Shown here piece after piece: positions 20,728-31,634 of a DNA stretch of 64,000 bases. Position 1 is the first letter of the stretch, and every line of letters starts with the position of its first letter. Origin of the DNA: Phycisphaerae bacterium (GTDB taxonomy: Bacteria > Planctomycetota > Phycisphaerae > UBA1845 > CAIVHJ01); NCBI GenBank assembly GCA_022072405.1, contig JAJVHX010000012.1, positions 87,807 through 151,806 on the forward strand. Reading direction: 5' to 3'. The position numbers and the translations under genes were made by a program. The notes under the pieces are model-generated. The model searched no databases. It was not told the DNA's origin and was given only the letters and a program-made list of their open reading frames with translations.

Positions 20728-21954
20728 TCAGGAGTTATCGAGGAGTTCAACGGCTTCGAAGGGTTTGCCTTCGAGGAACTCAAGCGAAGCTCCGCCACCG
20801 GTGGAGATGTGGCTGATGCGGTTCTCCAGGCCGCTGGCGATGATGGCGGCTGCGCTATCTCCGCCACCGACAATGCTGGTCGCGCCGTTATCCGTCACTT
20901 TGGCGATGGCTTCGGCCATGGCGAAAGTACCCGCGTTGAAGGGCGGGGTTTCAAAAACTCCCATCGGACCGTTCCAGACGATGGTCTTGGCTGAACCGAT
21001 CACATCGCGGAAACCGGCGATCGTTTTAGGCCCAATGTCAAGCCCCTTCATTCCGGCAGGAATATTTCCGCTGCAGACCTGTGTCGTTGCACTGCTGCTG
21101 ATCTCGGTGGCGCAGACGCTATCGATCGGAAGTTTGAGTTTGTCGCCGGCCATCTGCATCAACCGGCGGGCTTCTTCGACCTTATCGGGTTCAGCCAGGC
21201 TGGCGCCAACCTGCTCGCCCCGGGCCAGCAGGAAGGTATAGGTCATGGCCCCGCCGATCAGAATCGTGTCGCATTTGGGCAGCAGATTGGAAATCACCCC
21301 GATCTTGTCGGAGACTTTGGCCCCACCCAGCACGCAGACGAAAGGCCGAGCGGGCGACTTGAGCGTTTCTCCGAGAAATTTCAACTCCTTCTGCACCAGG
21401 AAACCGACCACCTTGGGCCGATCACCCATCAATAGCGGCACCGTGTGCATAGAAGCATTATCGCGATGGCAGGTGCCGAAGGCGTCATTCACATAGACCT
21501 CGGCCAGATCGACCAGCTTGCGGGCAAACTGCCGCTTCTTGATATCGAGGGCGGGGTCTTTCTTCGCGTCCTTGCCCTTGATCTCTTCTTCGGGGTAGTA
21601 GCGGACGTTCTCCAGCAGCACGGCATGGCCTTTGCGCAGCTTGGTGACCGCTTCGGGTTTGTGATCGCCCAGATAATCCGGCACCAGCAGTACTTCGTGG
21701 CCCAAGAGTTCGCTGAGGCGTTTAGCCACCGGAGCCAGTGAATATTTGGGCACGATCTGACCGTCAGGCCGGCCGAGATGGCTCATCAGAATCAGACGAC
21801 CGTCGTGCTCGAGGATATATTTGATCGTGGGCAGAGCTTCGACGATACGGCGATCGTCGGTGATGTGCAGTTGCTTGTCGAGCGGAACGTTGAAATCGGC
21901 CCGCATCAACACAAACTTGCCTTCGACATTGACCTGATCAATCGATTTTTTCAT
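20728..21954 (-). CDS. pgk: Phosphoglycerate kinase
   Basis: RADFNVPLD, SHLGRPDG, FVCVLGGAKVSDKIGVISNLL, IVGGGDSAAAI. Confidence 0.98.
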   Translation of the reverse strand: MKKSIDQVNVEGKFVLMRADFNVPLDKQLHITDDRRIVEALPTIKYILEHDGRLILMSHLGRPDGQIVPKYSLAPVAKRLSELLGHEVLLVPDYLGDHKPEAVTKLRKGHAVLLENVRYYPEEEIKGKDAKKDPALDIKKRQFARKLVDLAEVYVNDAFGTCHRDNASMHTVPLLMGDRPKVVGFLVQKELKFLGETLKSPARPFVCVLGGAKVSDKIGVISNLLPKCDTILIGGAMTYTFLLARGEQVGASLAEPDKVEEARRLMQMAGDKLKLPIDSVCATEISSSATTQVCSGNIPAGMKGLDIGPKTIAGFRDVIGSAKTIVWNGPMGVFETPPFNAGTFAMAEAIAKVTDNGATSIVGGGDSAAAIIASGLENRISHISTGGGASLEFLEGKPFEAVELLDNS

Positions 21955-22112
21955 GGTGCGATTACCTGAATGGTTTGGAAATTACGACTGAAAATCAACT
22001 CCGCGCGGAATGTAATCCGCAGCGCTTTAAGTTCTATTCAATACCCGCTCGCCGGCGTTTGCGGCGCTACTTTCTGCAATCCCCTGTCCCCTAAAACCCT
22101 TTTACCCTTTCT

Positions 22113-23141
22113 TTACAAAGTCGCCATCTTGGCGATGACATCCGCGGTGCGCATCGAATAGCCCCACTCATTATCATACCAGCTGATCACCTTGAGCATT
22201 TTGCCGCCGCTGCCGGGCATGGTCATGGTGCTGAGGGCATCAAAGATGCTGCTGGCGGGGTGGCCGATGATATCGCTGCTGACGATCGGGTCTTCGGTGT
22301 ATTCCAGGATGCCTTTCAGTTTGCCGTGGGACGCTTCCTTGATGGCGGTGTTAACCTCCTCTTTGGTGACGCTGCGTTTCATCGTCGCGGTCAGATCAAC
22401 CAGCGAACCGGTGATGGTCGGCACGCGGATGGCAAAACCGTTAAGCTTGCCGTTCAGCGCCGGGATCACCTTACCGACCGCTTTAGCAGCACCGGTGGTG
22501 GTCGGGATCATGTTAACTCCGGCTGCCCGGGCGCGGCGCAGATCTTTGTGGATCGCATCGGCCACCACCTGATCGTTGGTGTAGGCGTGGATAGTGGTCA
22601 TCAGTCCTTCTTCGATGCCGAAGCTTTCATGGAGCACTTTGGCGACTGGTGCGAGGCAGTTGGTCGTGCAGCTGGCGTTGGATACGCACAGATGTTTGCT
22701 GGTCAGTTCGCCGTCATTGACGCCCATGACCACGGTGAAATCGGGTTCATCCTTGGCGGGAGCGCTCAGCACCACTTTGCGGGCACCGGCTTTGAGATGA
22801 TCGCCATAGCCGCCTTTCGGACTTTCACGGGCGGTAAAGACGCCGGTACTTTCCAAAGCCACATCGACGTGCAGATCTTTCCACGGCAGCTTGGTCGGGT
22901 CTTTTTCACTCAATACGCGAATCTCCATGCCATCCACCAGCAGGATGTTGTCACCCTTGATGCTCACCTCGCCCGGGTAACGGCCCTGGGCACTGTCATA
23001 TTTAAACAACGTCGCCAGCGACTTGGCATCGGATAGATCGTTGACTGCCACGACCTGGAATTTACCCTTCTGAGCGAGCATCGCCCGCAGCGCCAGCCGA
23101 CCGATCCGACCAAATCCGTTGATTGCCACTTTGACCGCCAT
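22113..23141 (-). CDS. gap: Glyceraldehyde-3-phosphate dehydrogenase, type I
   Basis: [49 protein letters not shown]. Confidence 0.98.
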   Translation of the reverse strand: MAVKVAINGFGRIGRLALRAMLAQKGKFQVVAVNDLSDAKSLATLFKYDSAQGRYPGEVSIKGDNILLVDGMEIRVLSEKDPTKLPWKDLHVDVALESTGVFTARESPKGGYGDHLKAGARKVVLSAPAKDEPDFTVVMGVNDGELTSKHLCVSNASCTTNCLAPVAKVLHESFGIEEGLMTTIHAYTNDQVVADAIHKDLRRARAAGVNMIPTTTGAAKAVGKVIPALNGKLNGFAIRVPTITGSLVDLTATMKRSVTKEEVNTAIKEASHGKLKGILEYTEDPIVSSDIIGHPASSIFDALSTMTMPGSGGKMLKVISWYDNEWGYSMRTADVIAKMATL

Positions 23142-23284
23142 GATGGATCTCCATATTGAGAGGATTACTCGTTGCAGTCAGGTATTTTCCTACGAAACGC
23201 GACTACTGACAACTGCGGCCGCAGAGAAACTGCTCCAAGGTCGTCCGAGAATCAATAATTATATAGTGTGAAATACTTTAGGGG

Positions 23285-24484
23285 CTATAACTTTGGGTGT
23301 CCGTCAGTTTTCCACGGCAAATAGGTGAAATCCGCCTGCACTGGAAATTCGCGGCCCGGGGCGCACTTGCGCAGATCGTAAGCGCAGCGACCATGCATCA
23401 ATTGTTCCGCGATTATTTCTGCGGTGATGGGTGCGAGTACCATGCCGGTCCGGTAGTGACCCGTGGCAACCCACAAATTTTCGCTACCCGGCACGCGACC
23501 CATGTAGGGCCGGCGATCCGGTGTGCCCGGGCGCAGACCGACCCAGCTCTGTAATATCTTCGCTTCAGCGAGCAGGGGAATGTGTTGCAACGCCTGGCGA
23601 GTCAGCTTGTGCCAGCCGGTGACGGTCGGCTTGGTGTGATAGCCCAGTTGCGGTTCGAGTGTCGAACCGATCAGCAGCAAACCATCGCGCCTGGGGATGG
23701 AGTAAAAACGATCTTCCACCACTGCGACCATATGCTTGATCAGACGGTTTGGCTGTTCGATCAGTAAGATCTGACCGGCTGCCGGATACACCGGCGTATG
23801 CTGCTGCAACAATGGATCGATTTGCCACGACCAGGCTCCCGCGCAGACGATTACCGTGCCCGACCGAATTTCGCCTGCCGTAGTTAACACTCCCTGGACG
23901 GTGAATGGTGCATCGTGTTGATCCCGGATCAGTTCTTGAACCGTGAGGCCTTCACGAATTTCCACGCCACGCTTACGACAACATTCCACCAGCGCAGCCA
24001 TCAATCGCGGCGGGCGGACCTGGGCGGTGAGGCGGCAAAGCTGCGCTCCGAAATCGGTCGGGGTTACATGGGGTTCAAGTTCACGCGCCTGCGGCGTATC
24101 CAGTGTGGTTACCCATGCGGGATCGGCCGGATGACGCTGATGGGCCGTCTCGCTTTCGCGCCGGGCCATCTGCCGGCGATTTTCATCGAGCAGCGGTTTG
24201 AACGCTCCGCAACGCCAATACTCCGGATCGATTCCGCTGCGTTCGTGCAGATCATTGGCCCAGGCTTCGTAACGCCACAACGCGTCAAAGTGCATCCGGG
24301 CGAGCGGATCGGTGCGGTGCCAACTGCACGGCGTGAGTACGCCCGCACTGGCCCACGACGCCTGCTGCCCGCAACGGTCGCGCTCCACCACCACGACACG
24401 CAAACCCTCACCCGCCAGCCGGTCGGCGATCGACAAGCCAATGACACCACCACCTACAACCAGAACATCAGTCGCCATATGCAA
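23285..24484 (-). CDS. thiO: Glycine oxidase ThiO-like FAD-dependent oxidoreductase
   Basis: VLVVGGGVIGLSIADRLAGEGLRVVVVERDRCGQQASWASAGVL; C-terminal GLRPGTPDRRPYMGRVPGSENLWVATGHYRTGMVLAPITAEIIAE. Confidence 0.9.
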   Translation of the reverse strand: MHMATDVLVVGGGVIGLSIADRLAGEGLRVVVVERDRCGQQASWASAGVLTPCSWHRTDPLARMHFDALWRYEAWANDLHERSGIDPEYWRCGAFKPLLDENRRQMARRESETAHQRHPADPAWVTTLDTPQARELEPHVTPTDFGAQLCRLTAQVRPPRLMAALVECCRKRGVEIREGLTVQELIRDQHDAPFTVQGVLTTAGEIRSGTVIVCAGAWSWQIDPLLQQHTPVYPAAGQILLIEQPNRLIKHMVAVVEDRFYSIPRRDGLLLIGSTLEPQLGYHTKPTVTGWHKLTRQALQHIPLLAEAKILQSWVGLRPGTPDRRPYMGRVPGSENLWVATGHYRTGMVLAPITAEIIAEQLMHGRCAYDLRKCAPGREFPVQADFTYLPWKTDGHPKL

Positions 24485-24498
24485 TTAATCTGTATGGT

Positions 24499-24603
24499 GA
24501 ATTCAGGTACGGTATCGTATGAACCCAAATTCAAACCCACCCTGTTGAAGACCGCTCCCTTACGGTCGCGGCTCGGTGAAATGATACCCGTACTGAATCA
24601 GGA
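24499..24603. repeat. Family B palindromic element (copy 2)
   Basis: Core GAAGACCGCTCCCTTACGGTCGCGGCTCGGTGAAA flanked by imperfect inverted arms ATTCAGGTACGGTATC / GATACCCGTACTGAAT. Confidence 0.75.
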
Positions 24604-24666
24604 ATAGAGTATGGAGAATTGAAGGAATACGATTTCTCTTTCATTCTCCATTCTAAATTCGCTATT

Positions 24667-26676
24667 CTACATTCCTTCCTGGGTCATATACATGCGGGTG
24701 GGCAGAATCATCCGCGTAATACGCAGCAGCGTGAAGAGCCGTTCACGCCGGGCACGATAGCGTTCCATCAGGGGAGTCAGCTGCACCGGGCAAATCTGAA
24801 TTTCGACCGGTTGCTTAAAATCATGTTGCCCCTCGGCCCAGAAGAATATCTCGCAGACTGGAGCATCACGCGTAAACAGGAAAAAGCGAAATCCGCTACC
24901 CGCCAGCGGTCGATGAAAAGTGAATTTCAATTTTCGCACCCCCACCTCGTCGCGGGACATGATTTCGGTATCAAACCATTCGCCCGGTATGGTTTCATTC
25001 TGCGATAATTCGCCGCCGCGATGCATGGTGCGCAATAAAAACTCACCGAGCAACCCTTTGAAGTAGCGATTTTCCTCCAGAGTCACAGTAAAGGTGTGGA
25101 CATCGATCTGCACGATCTGTGTGGCTGCCGGTCCCATGAGCAGGTGGGGGGCGAAGGTCAACACCTGGCCATGGATCGATCCGGGCGATGCATTCCACGG
25201 TTGCTCCATGCTCAGCGGCAGGTAGATGTTGACCAGCGGTTGATTGATGAAGAACAATTGCTCATCCGGATCAGCCGGTTGCATGGTGCTCAGCTGCGCG
25301 AGGGTCCATTGCTCGGCGCTGGTGATTGCCACCCACACCTGTCGGTATAGCACCAAGGCGAAGAGCGACAATCCGACAAAGAACCAGCAGACTCCGCGAC
25401 TGATGCGTGTCTGACCTGCCGAGGCGGTGGCGGGTTTGAGTACCAAGGCGATCGCCCAGGCGGCAGCAGCCATATACGCCGTGTGCGGCGTGGGCAGGAT
25501 CGGTACAGCGGGCCAGATGGCCAGAGTGATCCACAATGGCCAAATCCACCAGCCCCGTACCTTCCGCCAACAGGCGATAATATATAACGTCGCCCAGAAC
25601 AGCAGTACGCCGGTCATCAGCAGCATATCGCCCGTCGCATAAAGCCACGGATTGCCCGCTTCCTGCGTACCGATAAACATCGGACAGATCCACACCACCG
25701 CCACGAGGTAATAGACCAGTTTGCCCAGATACCACAGGAGGTAACCCGCATCGGCTGCACCATCGGGTCGGCGACAGTAAACCTCGGCGATCTCACCGGA
25801 AAACCGCGTCATCCGCCAGTAGAGGAATATCGCCGCCACCAGCCACAATAAACCATGCACCCACCATCTGCCCCGCAACCACCGCCAGCCTCCATAAACA
25901 ATATCCAGGCTCATGGTGATCACCGGCAGAACAATCATGTTCTCGCGACAGAACAGACCCGCCACGAAAAATACCAGCACCGCAAGAAATAAACCGGGGT
26001 GAATAGATGGAACGGGAGAATCGGAAGAGAGGTTACTGGCTTCAGACTTCAGGCTATCGGTTAATGCATGGGAAGTTCCTCCGGCAGTCTGTAGCCGATA
26101 GCCGGTAGTTCCCACTTGCTTGATTCCCGAGGCATATAGATACGCGAGCACCGCGGCGAGGAAGAAAGTCGTCTGCATCAGCACATTCAGCGCGGCGATC
26201 CAGCTGACTACAAAAACACTGATGGGATAGATTACGAACAGGATGCCGGCCAGTGCGCTCCAGCCGACCCGTCCGGTGAGCCGCCGAGCCAGCAGGAACG
26301 TGAGCACCGCCGCCGCCCAGTGCCAGAACAGATTCTGCAGATGCATCAGCGGCAGGTTCTGTCCCGACCCGTCCTGGGCCGCCTTCATAAAGATCATGGC
26401 CAGTGGCCGGCTGTACTGCCAGCGCAGCGGTTGATCCTGCCACCAGGCCGTCAAAAACTTCGCCGGCTCAATTTCGGTACTCTCGGTGAGCGTCTGCCAG
26501 TTCCAGCCACCCAGCCGCAGGGTCCGCAGGTGCCAATGATCATCCAGATAGATACCGTCATGCACGCACCAGCCATGCACCGCCACCACCAGCACTCCCA
26601 GCAGCACAATCACCAATCCCACCTGCTGGGCAGGGTCCATCCGCGACCAGTGCGTATTTGACGTTCTTTCCGCCAA
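24667..26676 (-). CDS. Polytopic membrane protein, glycosyltransferase-like (PMT/GT-C style), function unknown
   Basis: 669 aa with many TM segments and an extracytoplasmic C-terminal region. Confidence 0.75.
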   Translation of the reverse strand: MAERTSNTHWSRMDPAQQVGLVIVLLGVLVVAVHGWCVHDGIYLDDHWHLRTLRLGGWNWQTLTESTEIEPAKFLTAWWQDQPLRWQYSRPLAMIFMKAAQDGSGQNLPLMHLQNLFWHWAAAVLTFLLARRLTGRVGWSALAGILFVIYPISVFVVSWIAALNVLMQTTFFLAAVLAYLYASGIKQVGTTGYRLQTAGGTSHALTDSLKSEASNLSSDSPVPSIHPGLFLAVLVFFVAGLFCRENMIVLPVITMSLDIVYGGWRWLRGRWWVHGLLWLVAAIFLYWRMTRFSGEIAEVYCRRPDGAADAGYLLWYLGKLVYYLVAVVWICPMFIGTQEAGNPWLYATGDMLLMTGVLLFWATLYIIACWRKVRGWWIWPLWITLAIWPAVPILPTPHTAYMAAAAWAIALVLKPATASAGQTRISRGVCWFFVGLSLFALVLYRQVWVAITSAEQWTLAQLSTMQPADPDEQLFFINQPLVNIYLPLSMEQPWNASPGSIHGQVLTFAPHLLMGPAATQIVQIDVHTFTVTLEENRYFKGLLGEFLLRTMHRGGELSQNETIPGEWFDTEIMSRDEVGVRKLKFTFHRPLAGSGFRFFLFTRDAPVCEIFFWAEGQHDFKQPVEIQICPVQLTPLMERYRARRERLFTLLRITRMILPTRMYMTQEGM
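26026..26115. repeat. Palindromic insert inside CDS 24667..26676
   Basis: GGCTATCGG/CCGATAGCC arms plus CTTCAGACTTCAG, which also occurs near 40155; encodes low-complexity GYRLQTAGGTSHALTDSLKSEASNLSSDS. Confidence 0.5.
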
Positions 26677-26780
26677 TTCCTATGATTCTCCAACGGTTTC
26701 GTCGTTCGCGGCGGTGATAACCCGCACGGCGCGGATCATTCAAACTCGATATTTTCTGTTTCGCCTGGAACGGCGCCGTT

Positions 26781-28148
26781 ATGCCGAAGAGACTATTTTA
26801 TCTACAGTTGTGGGTTCTGCCGATGGCCAGTCTGCTGGGGTGTTTTAACGAACGTTCTTTTCCGGTCGGGAGGGCGGAATTGATCCGTATCGCCCCTTCC
26901 GCGTCCCAGTTGCCGCCGCGGGACTGGCTGGTGCAGGCTCATGGCCAGTTGCAGCAGCTTTTGCCGGGCGAAAACCGCCCGACGCTGCTCACCGGCGACC
27001 TGACCACGCCCGCCGGCCAGCCGGTCGATGTTTTCAAAATTTACCACTCCCGTTTCGAGGATATGGATTCGCTGCTGGTCAATGCGGTGGGCATTACCCA
27101 CACCGCCCAGGTGGCGTCGCGCGGCTTGGGGCTGGATCAACCCCTGCCCGACTGGCCTGGGTTTGCGGATCTCACTATTACCGTTGATGAATCGTTGCGC
27201 CTCAGCGGGCGCATCGGTTGGGCGGTGGATGAGGCCGGACAGAGAATCGACGCACCCTGTATCGTGATCCTGCCGGGATTGTTCGGCGGTAATGCGGTCT
27301 GGCGAACGCGCGATCTGGCGGTCGGTCTGCGAACCTGCGGATTTCATGTGCTGGCTTTGGAATTACGGGCTTGCGGCCAGACCGAGAAAAATTTTCCGCA
27401 ATATTACACCACCTGGGGATTGCTCGAGTCCAATGACCTGCTGCGGGTTTCGAAATGGCTCGAAGAACAGCCGCAGGTACAATCGACCGGCTTGGTCGCC
27501 ACCTGCTGGGGCTCGAACATCGCGCTCGCGACCGTGTGGGCGGAGGGTCGTCCAGCCGACGATCCCAAAGTACCCGTCAAAGTAGCCCCGCATGTTCCGC
27601 GCGCCACCGATCGCCCAGCCTTCACCGCCGGCGTGCTTTTGTTTTCTCCGGCATTGAATTACGAGGAAATGTCGGTGGCTCTCGAAAAGCCCCAGTCCGC
27701 CCTGCGGGCCCCGATATTGAAGGCCTTTCAGGATGTGGTGCGCGAGCGCAAAAAACTCAAAAATCATCAGCCGATCGACGGCCGGCTGGAAACTCTGGTC
27801 GGTGCGGAAGTCCGCCAGTACCCCTTCTTCAATTATCCCGGCAGCGACTGGGACGCCCGCCAGTATATGCGTTTCCGCACCTTTCGGGACAAGCCCTATG
27901 ACGACAAGCTGCAACACACGCGGATGCCGCTATTGATCGTGCATGCTTACAATGATCCGATGGTGCCCAGCCAATGCATCGCCGATCTGCTGGCTGCGAC
28001 GCACAATCCCAACGTCGCGGCCGTCATCCTGCCCGGCGGCGGCCATGTCGGCTTTCCCGCCTACAGCAAGGAATATTACTTCAGCCTGATTGTCAATTTC
28101 TTCGATCCCGCCACCCGGCCGCAGGCCTGCAAAATCACTGCTGACTGA
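26781..28148 (+). CDS. Alpha/beta hydrolase, YheT-like
   Basis: IVILPGLFGGNAVWRTRDLAVGLRTCGFHVLALELRACG, VATCWGSNIALA nucleophile elbow, GGGHVGFP. Confidence 0.75.
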   Translation: MPKRLFYLQLWVLPMASLLGCFNERSFPVGRAELIRIAPSASQLPPRDWLVQAHGQLQQLLPGENRPTLLTGDLTTPAGQPVDVFKIYHSRFEDMDSLLVNAVGITHTAQVASRGLGLDQPLPDWPGFADLTITVDESLRLSGRIGWAVDEAGQRIDAPCIVILPGLFGGNAVWRTRDLAVGLRTCGFHVLALELRACGQTEKNFPQYYTTWGLLESNDLLRVSKWLEEQPQVQSTGLVATCWGSNIALATVWAEGRPADDPKVPVKVAPHVPRATDRPAFTAGVLLFSPALNYEEMSVALEKPQSALRAPILKAFQDVVRERKKLKNHQPIDGRLETLVGAEVRQYPFFNYPGSDWDARQYMRFRTFRDKPYDDKLQHTRMPLLIVHAYNDPMVPSQCIADLLAATHNPNVAAVILPGGGHVGFPAYSKEYYFSLIVNFFDPATRPQACKITAD

Positions 28149-28266
28149 TGACCTGAGCGAATCCAGCCGTATCCTGCTCCGATAATAGCAGGGCCGGGTT
28201 TTCAGCAACGCAAAATTATGGGCATTACAACTCAGGTGCTGGTCTGCCGATATTATCGACAACCGC

Positions 28267-28881
28267 TTGGAGTGGATCATGTATCTGAAACCACGGCTTT
28301 ATCGGCTGGTACAGACCATCGTGCATGGTGATTACAGCAATTCGCTGCCGCGCGTTCAGCGGATGCTGCAGATTCAGCCTGGCGAAGTCGTGGTCGAACT
28401 GGGCTGCGGCGATGGCGGATTTGCCGATTATTTTATGCGACAGGGATGCGAATATTGGGGCGTGGATGTGGACCCAGCCCGGATCGACGCGGCCCGTCGG
28501 CGCTTCCCGCAGGCCAACTACCTGCTCGCCGATGCGGTGCAGTTACGACTCGATCAGTTGCCCCGCAGCCGGAATTTCTTCGGCCACCTGTTTCTGCATC
28601 ATATTGATGATCAAGCCTGCCGGAACCTGCTGCAACTACTTTTTGCACAACATCCCGAAGCCACTTTTGTCAGCGTCGATCCGATCCGGCCGGACCCCTG
28701 GTTTGCTAATCCCTTCGGCACAATTCTTTCCAATATGGATGACGGCCGCTTTATCCGCACACTGAAGGACTGGCGATCTCTGCTGCAACCCTGGAAGTGC
28801 GAAGAGGAAATTGTCAGCTACTGGCCGCGCTGCCCCATCTCCGCCTACTTCGCCCGCCTGACCAGCTCCCCTGTTGTATAA
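28267..28881 (+). CDS. Class I SAM-dependent methyltransferase
   Basis: VVELGCGDGGFADYFMRQGCEYWGVDVDPARIDAARRRFPQANYLLADAVQL. Confidence 0.85.
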   Translation: MEWIMYLKPRLYRLVQTIVHGDYSNSLPRVQRMLQIQPGEVVVELGCGDGGFADYFMRQGCEYWGVDVDPARIDAARRRFPQANYLLADAVQLRLDQLPRSRNFFGHLFLHHIDDQACRNLLQLLFAQHPEATFVSVDPIRPDPWFANPFGTILSNMDDGRFIRTLKDWRSLLQPWKCEEEIVSYWPRCPISAYFARLTSSPVV

Positions 28882-28936
28882 AATGTGAATGCCTGCTCCT
28901 CTGCAAAATAATGAGCAAATGCATCCTGCTTGGCGG

Positions 28937-28955
28937 CACGGTTCATGGAACCGTG
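28937..28955. repeat. Short hairpin CACGGTTC-ATG-GAACCGTG
   Basis: Perfect 8-bp arms in an intergenic region; resembles half of the element at 41350..41441. Confidence 0.5.
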
Positions 28956-29084
28956 GCACACTAATCCACAATATACGATCTATCCCCGTCGCAGGTGCTC
29001 CGGGCTTTGACAGGATACTTTGTGGTTCTTGCCTACGAATTGATCTGCTGCGAATGGGGGGTAGGGGTGATATAATAGGCAGAT

Positions 29085-29789
29085 ATGGTGGGTACGGATT
29101 TGAAATCGGCGAAGATACGGATCGCGCCGTCGCTGTTGTCGGCGGATTTCGGGCAACTGCGCGAGGAGATCGCCCGGGTGGAAGCAGCGGGGGCGGACCT
29201 GCTGCACTGGGATGTGATGGATGGCCACTTTGTGCCCAACCTCAGCCTCGGCGTACCTGTGATTGAAAAGGTGCGGGCCTGTACCAGTCTTTTCTTCGAT
29301 ACCCATGTGATGATCACCGATCCGCTGAAATATGCGGAACCCTTCATTAAAGCCGGCAGCGACCATTACACCTTCCACATCGAAGCCACGGCTGAGCCGC
29401 GACGGGTCATCGCCCGGGTGCGCGAGCTGGGGGCCAGCGTGGGTATCTGCCTGAATCCCAGCACGCCGGCAGAAGCGATCGAACCGCTGCTGAAGGAGGT
29501 GGACCTGATACTGGTGATGAGCGTCTGGCCTGGATTTGGCGGGCAGAAATTCATCGCCGACGTATTGCCCAAGGTGCAGGAAATCGCCCGGCGTCTGCGA
29601 CCCGATCAACGGCTGGAGATCGACGGCGGTATCGGGCTGGGAACGGCCGGTCAGGCGGTGGCGGCGGGGGCCGATACGCTGGTGGCGGGCAACGCCATTT
29701 TCGGTGCCCCGGACCCAGCCGAAGCCCTGGAACGCATCCGCCAGGAAGCCGAAGAAGCGCGTGCCAATCGAACCCCTCATTTGCTATAA
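29085..29789 (+). CDS. rpe: Ribulose-phosphate 3-epimerase
   Basis: IAPSLLSADFGQLREEI, LHWDVMDGHFVPNLSLGVPVIEKVR, VMSVWPGFGGQKFI, LEIDGGIG. Confidence 0.97.
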   Translation: MVGTDLKSAKIRIAPSLLSADFGQLREEIARVEAAGADLLHWDVMDGHFVPNLSLGVPVIEKVRACTSLFFDTHVMITDPLKYAEPFIKAGSDHYTFHIEATAEPRRVIARVRELGASVGICLNPSTPAEAIEPLLKEVDLILVMSVWPGFGGQKFIADVLPKVQEIARRLRPDQRLEIDGGIGLGTAGQAVAAGADTLVAGNAIFGAPDPAEALERIRQEAEEARANRTPHLL

Positions 29790-29862
29790 TAAGCGGAATG
29801 TCTTAACCAGGGTGACGCTTCGCGCAGGCTAAATCCTGCGGCTCCATGCGAATGTATTTACA

Positions 29863-30711
29863 GTGACTGGTTCCGGAGGAAGACGCGTGCCGCTGCAACC
29901 CGCTCCGATCGAAAAAAAAACCGACATCCCCGAGGGTGTCTGGCTCCGCTGCGAAGGTTGCGGCGAGATGCTCTATACCCGGGAATTTGAGGAGATGTTG
30001 CGGGTATGCAAGGTCTGCCACCATCATCACCGCCTCGACGCCCGGACGCGTATTAAACAACTGGTGGATGAAGGGACTTTTGAGGAGTTTCTAGCCGATC
30101 TGGTCTCGACGGATCCATTGCAGTTCACCGATCGCATTCCTTATAAAGAGAGACTTCAACAAATTCAGGAACAATCGGGCGAGAAAGAAGCGATCCTCGT
30201 TGGGAAAGCCTACATCAAAGGTCGGGGGGTGATTCTTGGCGTGATGAACCCCGCCTTCATCATGGCCAGCATGGGTGCTGTCGTCGGTGAAAAAGTGACT
30301 ACCGCCGCAGAGCGTGCCGTGGAAGACAACCTGCCGCTGGTGCTGGTCACCGCTTCCGGCGGCGCCCGCATGCAGGAAGGGATGGTCTCGCTGGTACAGA
30401 TGGCCAAAACCTCCGCCGCTCTGGCCAAGCTGGATGATGCCGGCGGACTCTATATCACTGTCCTCACCGATCCCACCACCGCCGGTGTCGCCGCCAGTTT
30501 CGCCATGCTCGGTGATGTGATCATCTCCGAACCGAAAGCGATGGTTGGTTTCGCCGGTCCGCGCGTCATCGCCAACACCATTAAAGCAGAACTGCCGGAC
30601 GGATTCCAGACGGCAGAATTTCTACTCGAGCGCGGCTTCATCGATCGCATTGTTGAGCGGAAAGAACTGCGTTCCGAGATCGCGCGCCTCATCGACTACT
30701 GCGGGAAATAA
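29863..30711 (+). CDS. accD: Acetyl-CoA carboxylase carboxyltransferase subunit beta
   Basis: N-terminal zinc finger CEGCGEMLYTREFEEMLRVCKVC; VTASGGARMQEGMVSLVQMAKTSAAL; GFAGPRVI. Confidence 0.97.
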   Translation: MTGSGGRRVPLQPAPIEKKTDIPEGVWLRCEGCGEMLYTREFEEMLRVCKVCHHHHRLDARTRIKQLVDEGTFEEFLADLVSTDPLQFTDRIPYKERLQQIQEQSGEKEAILVGKAYIKGRGVILGVMNPAFIMASMGAVVGEKVTTAAERAVEDNLPLVLVTASGGARMQEGMVSLVQMAKTSAALAKLDDAGGLYITVLTDPTTAGVAASFAMLGDVIISEPKAMVGFAGPRVIANTIKAELPDGFQTAEFLLERGFIDRIVERKELRSEIARLIDYCGK

Positions 30712-30867
30712 TCAGCCCACTAATGGTGGTCGCTATATATTCAACACGTAATAGTAGTGGGTGTCTGGTGCGCGATAGCGACTCGATGTCGCGATCATGA
30801 AGTTATGCGAAAAAGTTGAATTATTCTTTGCAACGCACCGATAGATGTACTACAGTTAGCAACTGCT

Positions 30868-31479
30868 GTGGCGCGGAACGCAAGGAAGTTCAAACCAGCT
30901 CACCTCATGACGCAACGACACTCACGCATGATCAAAGTTCTGGCGGCGCTGATCACCAGCATGACCGGTGGAGCGGTGCTGCTCACACTGCTGGAGCCGG
31001 GCATCGGCCGGTTGTCCTCCCAATCACCACTACTGTTGCAAGCCAGCCGGCTGGTGGGACATCCTTCGGGCAACACGTCCGAGACGACCGCATCGCAGAC
31101 CCGACCGTTGCGCGAATGGCAGCAGATTCAATTTGAACTGGTCTCCGGCAGCCTTAATGACAAGGATGCCAAGGACTTATCGGCTTCGCCTGCCCATATT
31201 TACCTCGATCTTTTTGGTCAATTGATCGGCTCGCCTCAGTGGGATGAGCAATCTGAAATGAACGGCCGGCCTGGTGTTCTGGTCATTCGCGTCGAAGCCG
31301 ATCCTCAAGCAGAAAATCTTTCGGTAACCCAGCAGCAGACGTTGCATTTTCTGCTCGCCCGGCTGAAACAGAAGCTCGAGCTGCCACTGGATGAGATTGA
31401 AGTGATCAGCCACCATCCACGAATCACCAGCCTACAACTGCAGAGGATATTGGCTGATTCCCCTGCTTCCGCCAGTTGA
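30868..31479 (+). CDS. Hypothetical protein with N-terminal hydrophobic segment
   Basis: 203 aa ORF, no recognised family; start uncertain (possibly 30907). Confidence 0.5.
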   Translation: MARNARKFKPAHLMTQRHSRMIKVLAALITSMTGGAVLLTLLEPGIGRLSSQSPLLLQASRLVGHPSGNTSETTASQTRPLREWQQIQFELVSGSLNDKDAKDLSASPAHIYLDLFGQLIGSPQWDEQSEMNGRPGVLVIRVEADPQAENLSVTQQQTLHFLLARLKQKLELPLDEIEVISHHPRITSLQLQRILADSPASAS

Positions 31480-31634
31480 TCAACTTGTTGCTATTATCCT
31501 TTACTGATCCCCGTCTCGTTAGCCCACATCATTTTCACATAATTTCATACGGCTCATTTTGACGGTCAGTAGGTTTGCTGGGCGTTTGACCCTGCTTCCG
31601 ATTTTGCCATACAATTTTGACGTTGTGAATTTGG

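Noticed and set aside
22260-23036. 258-aa plus-strand ORF opposite gap
   Set aside because: Shadow of a conserved glycolytic gene.
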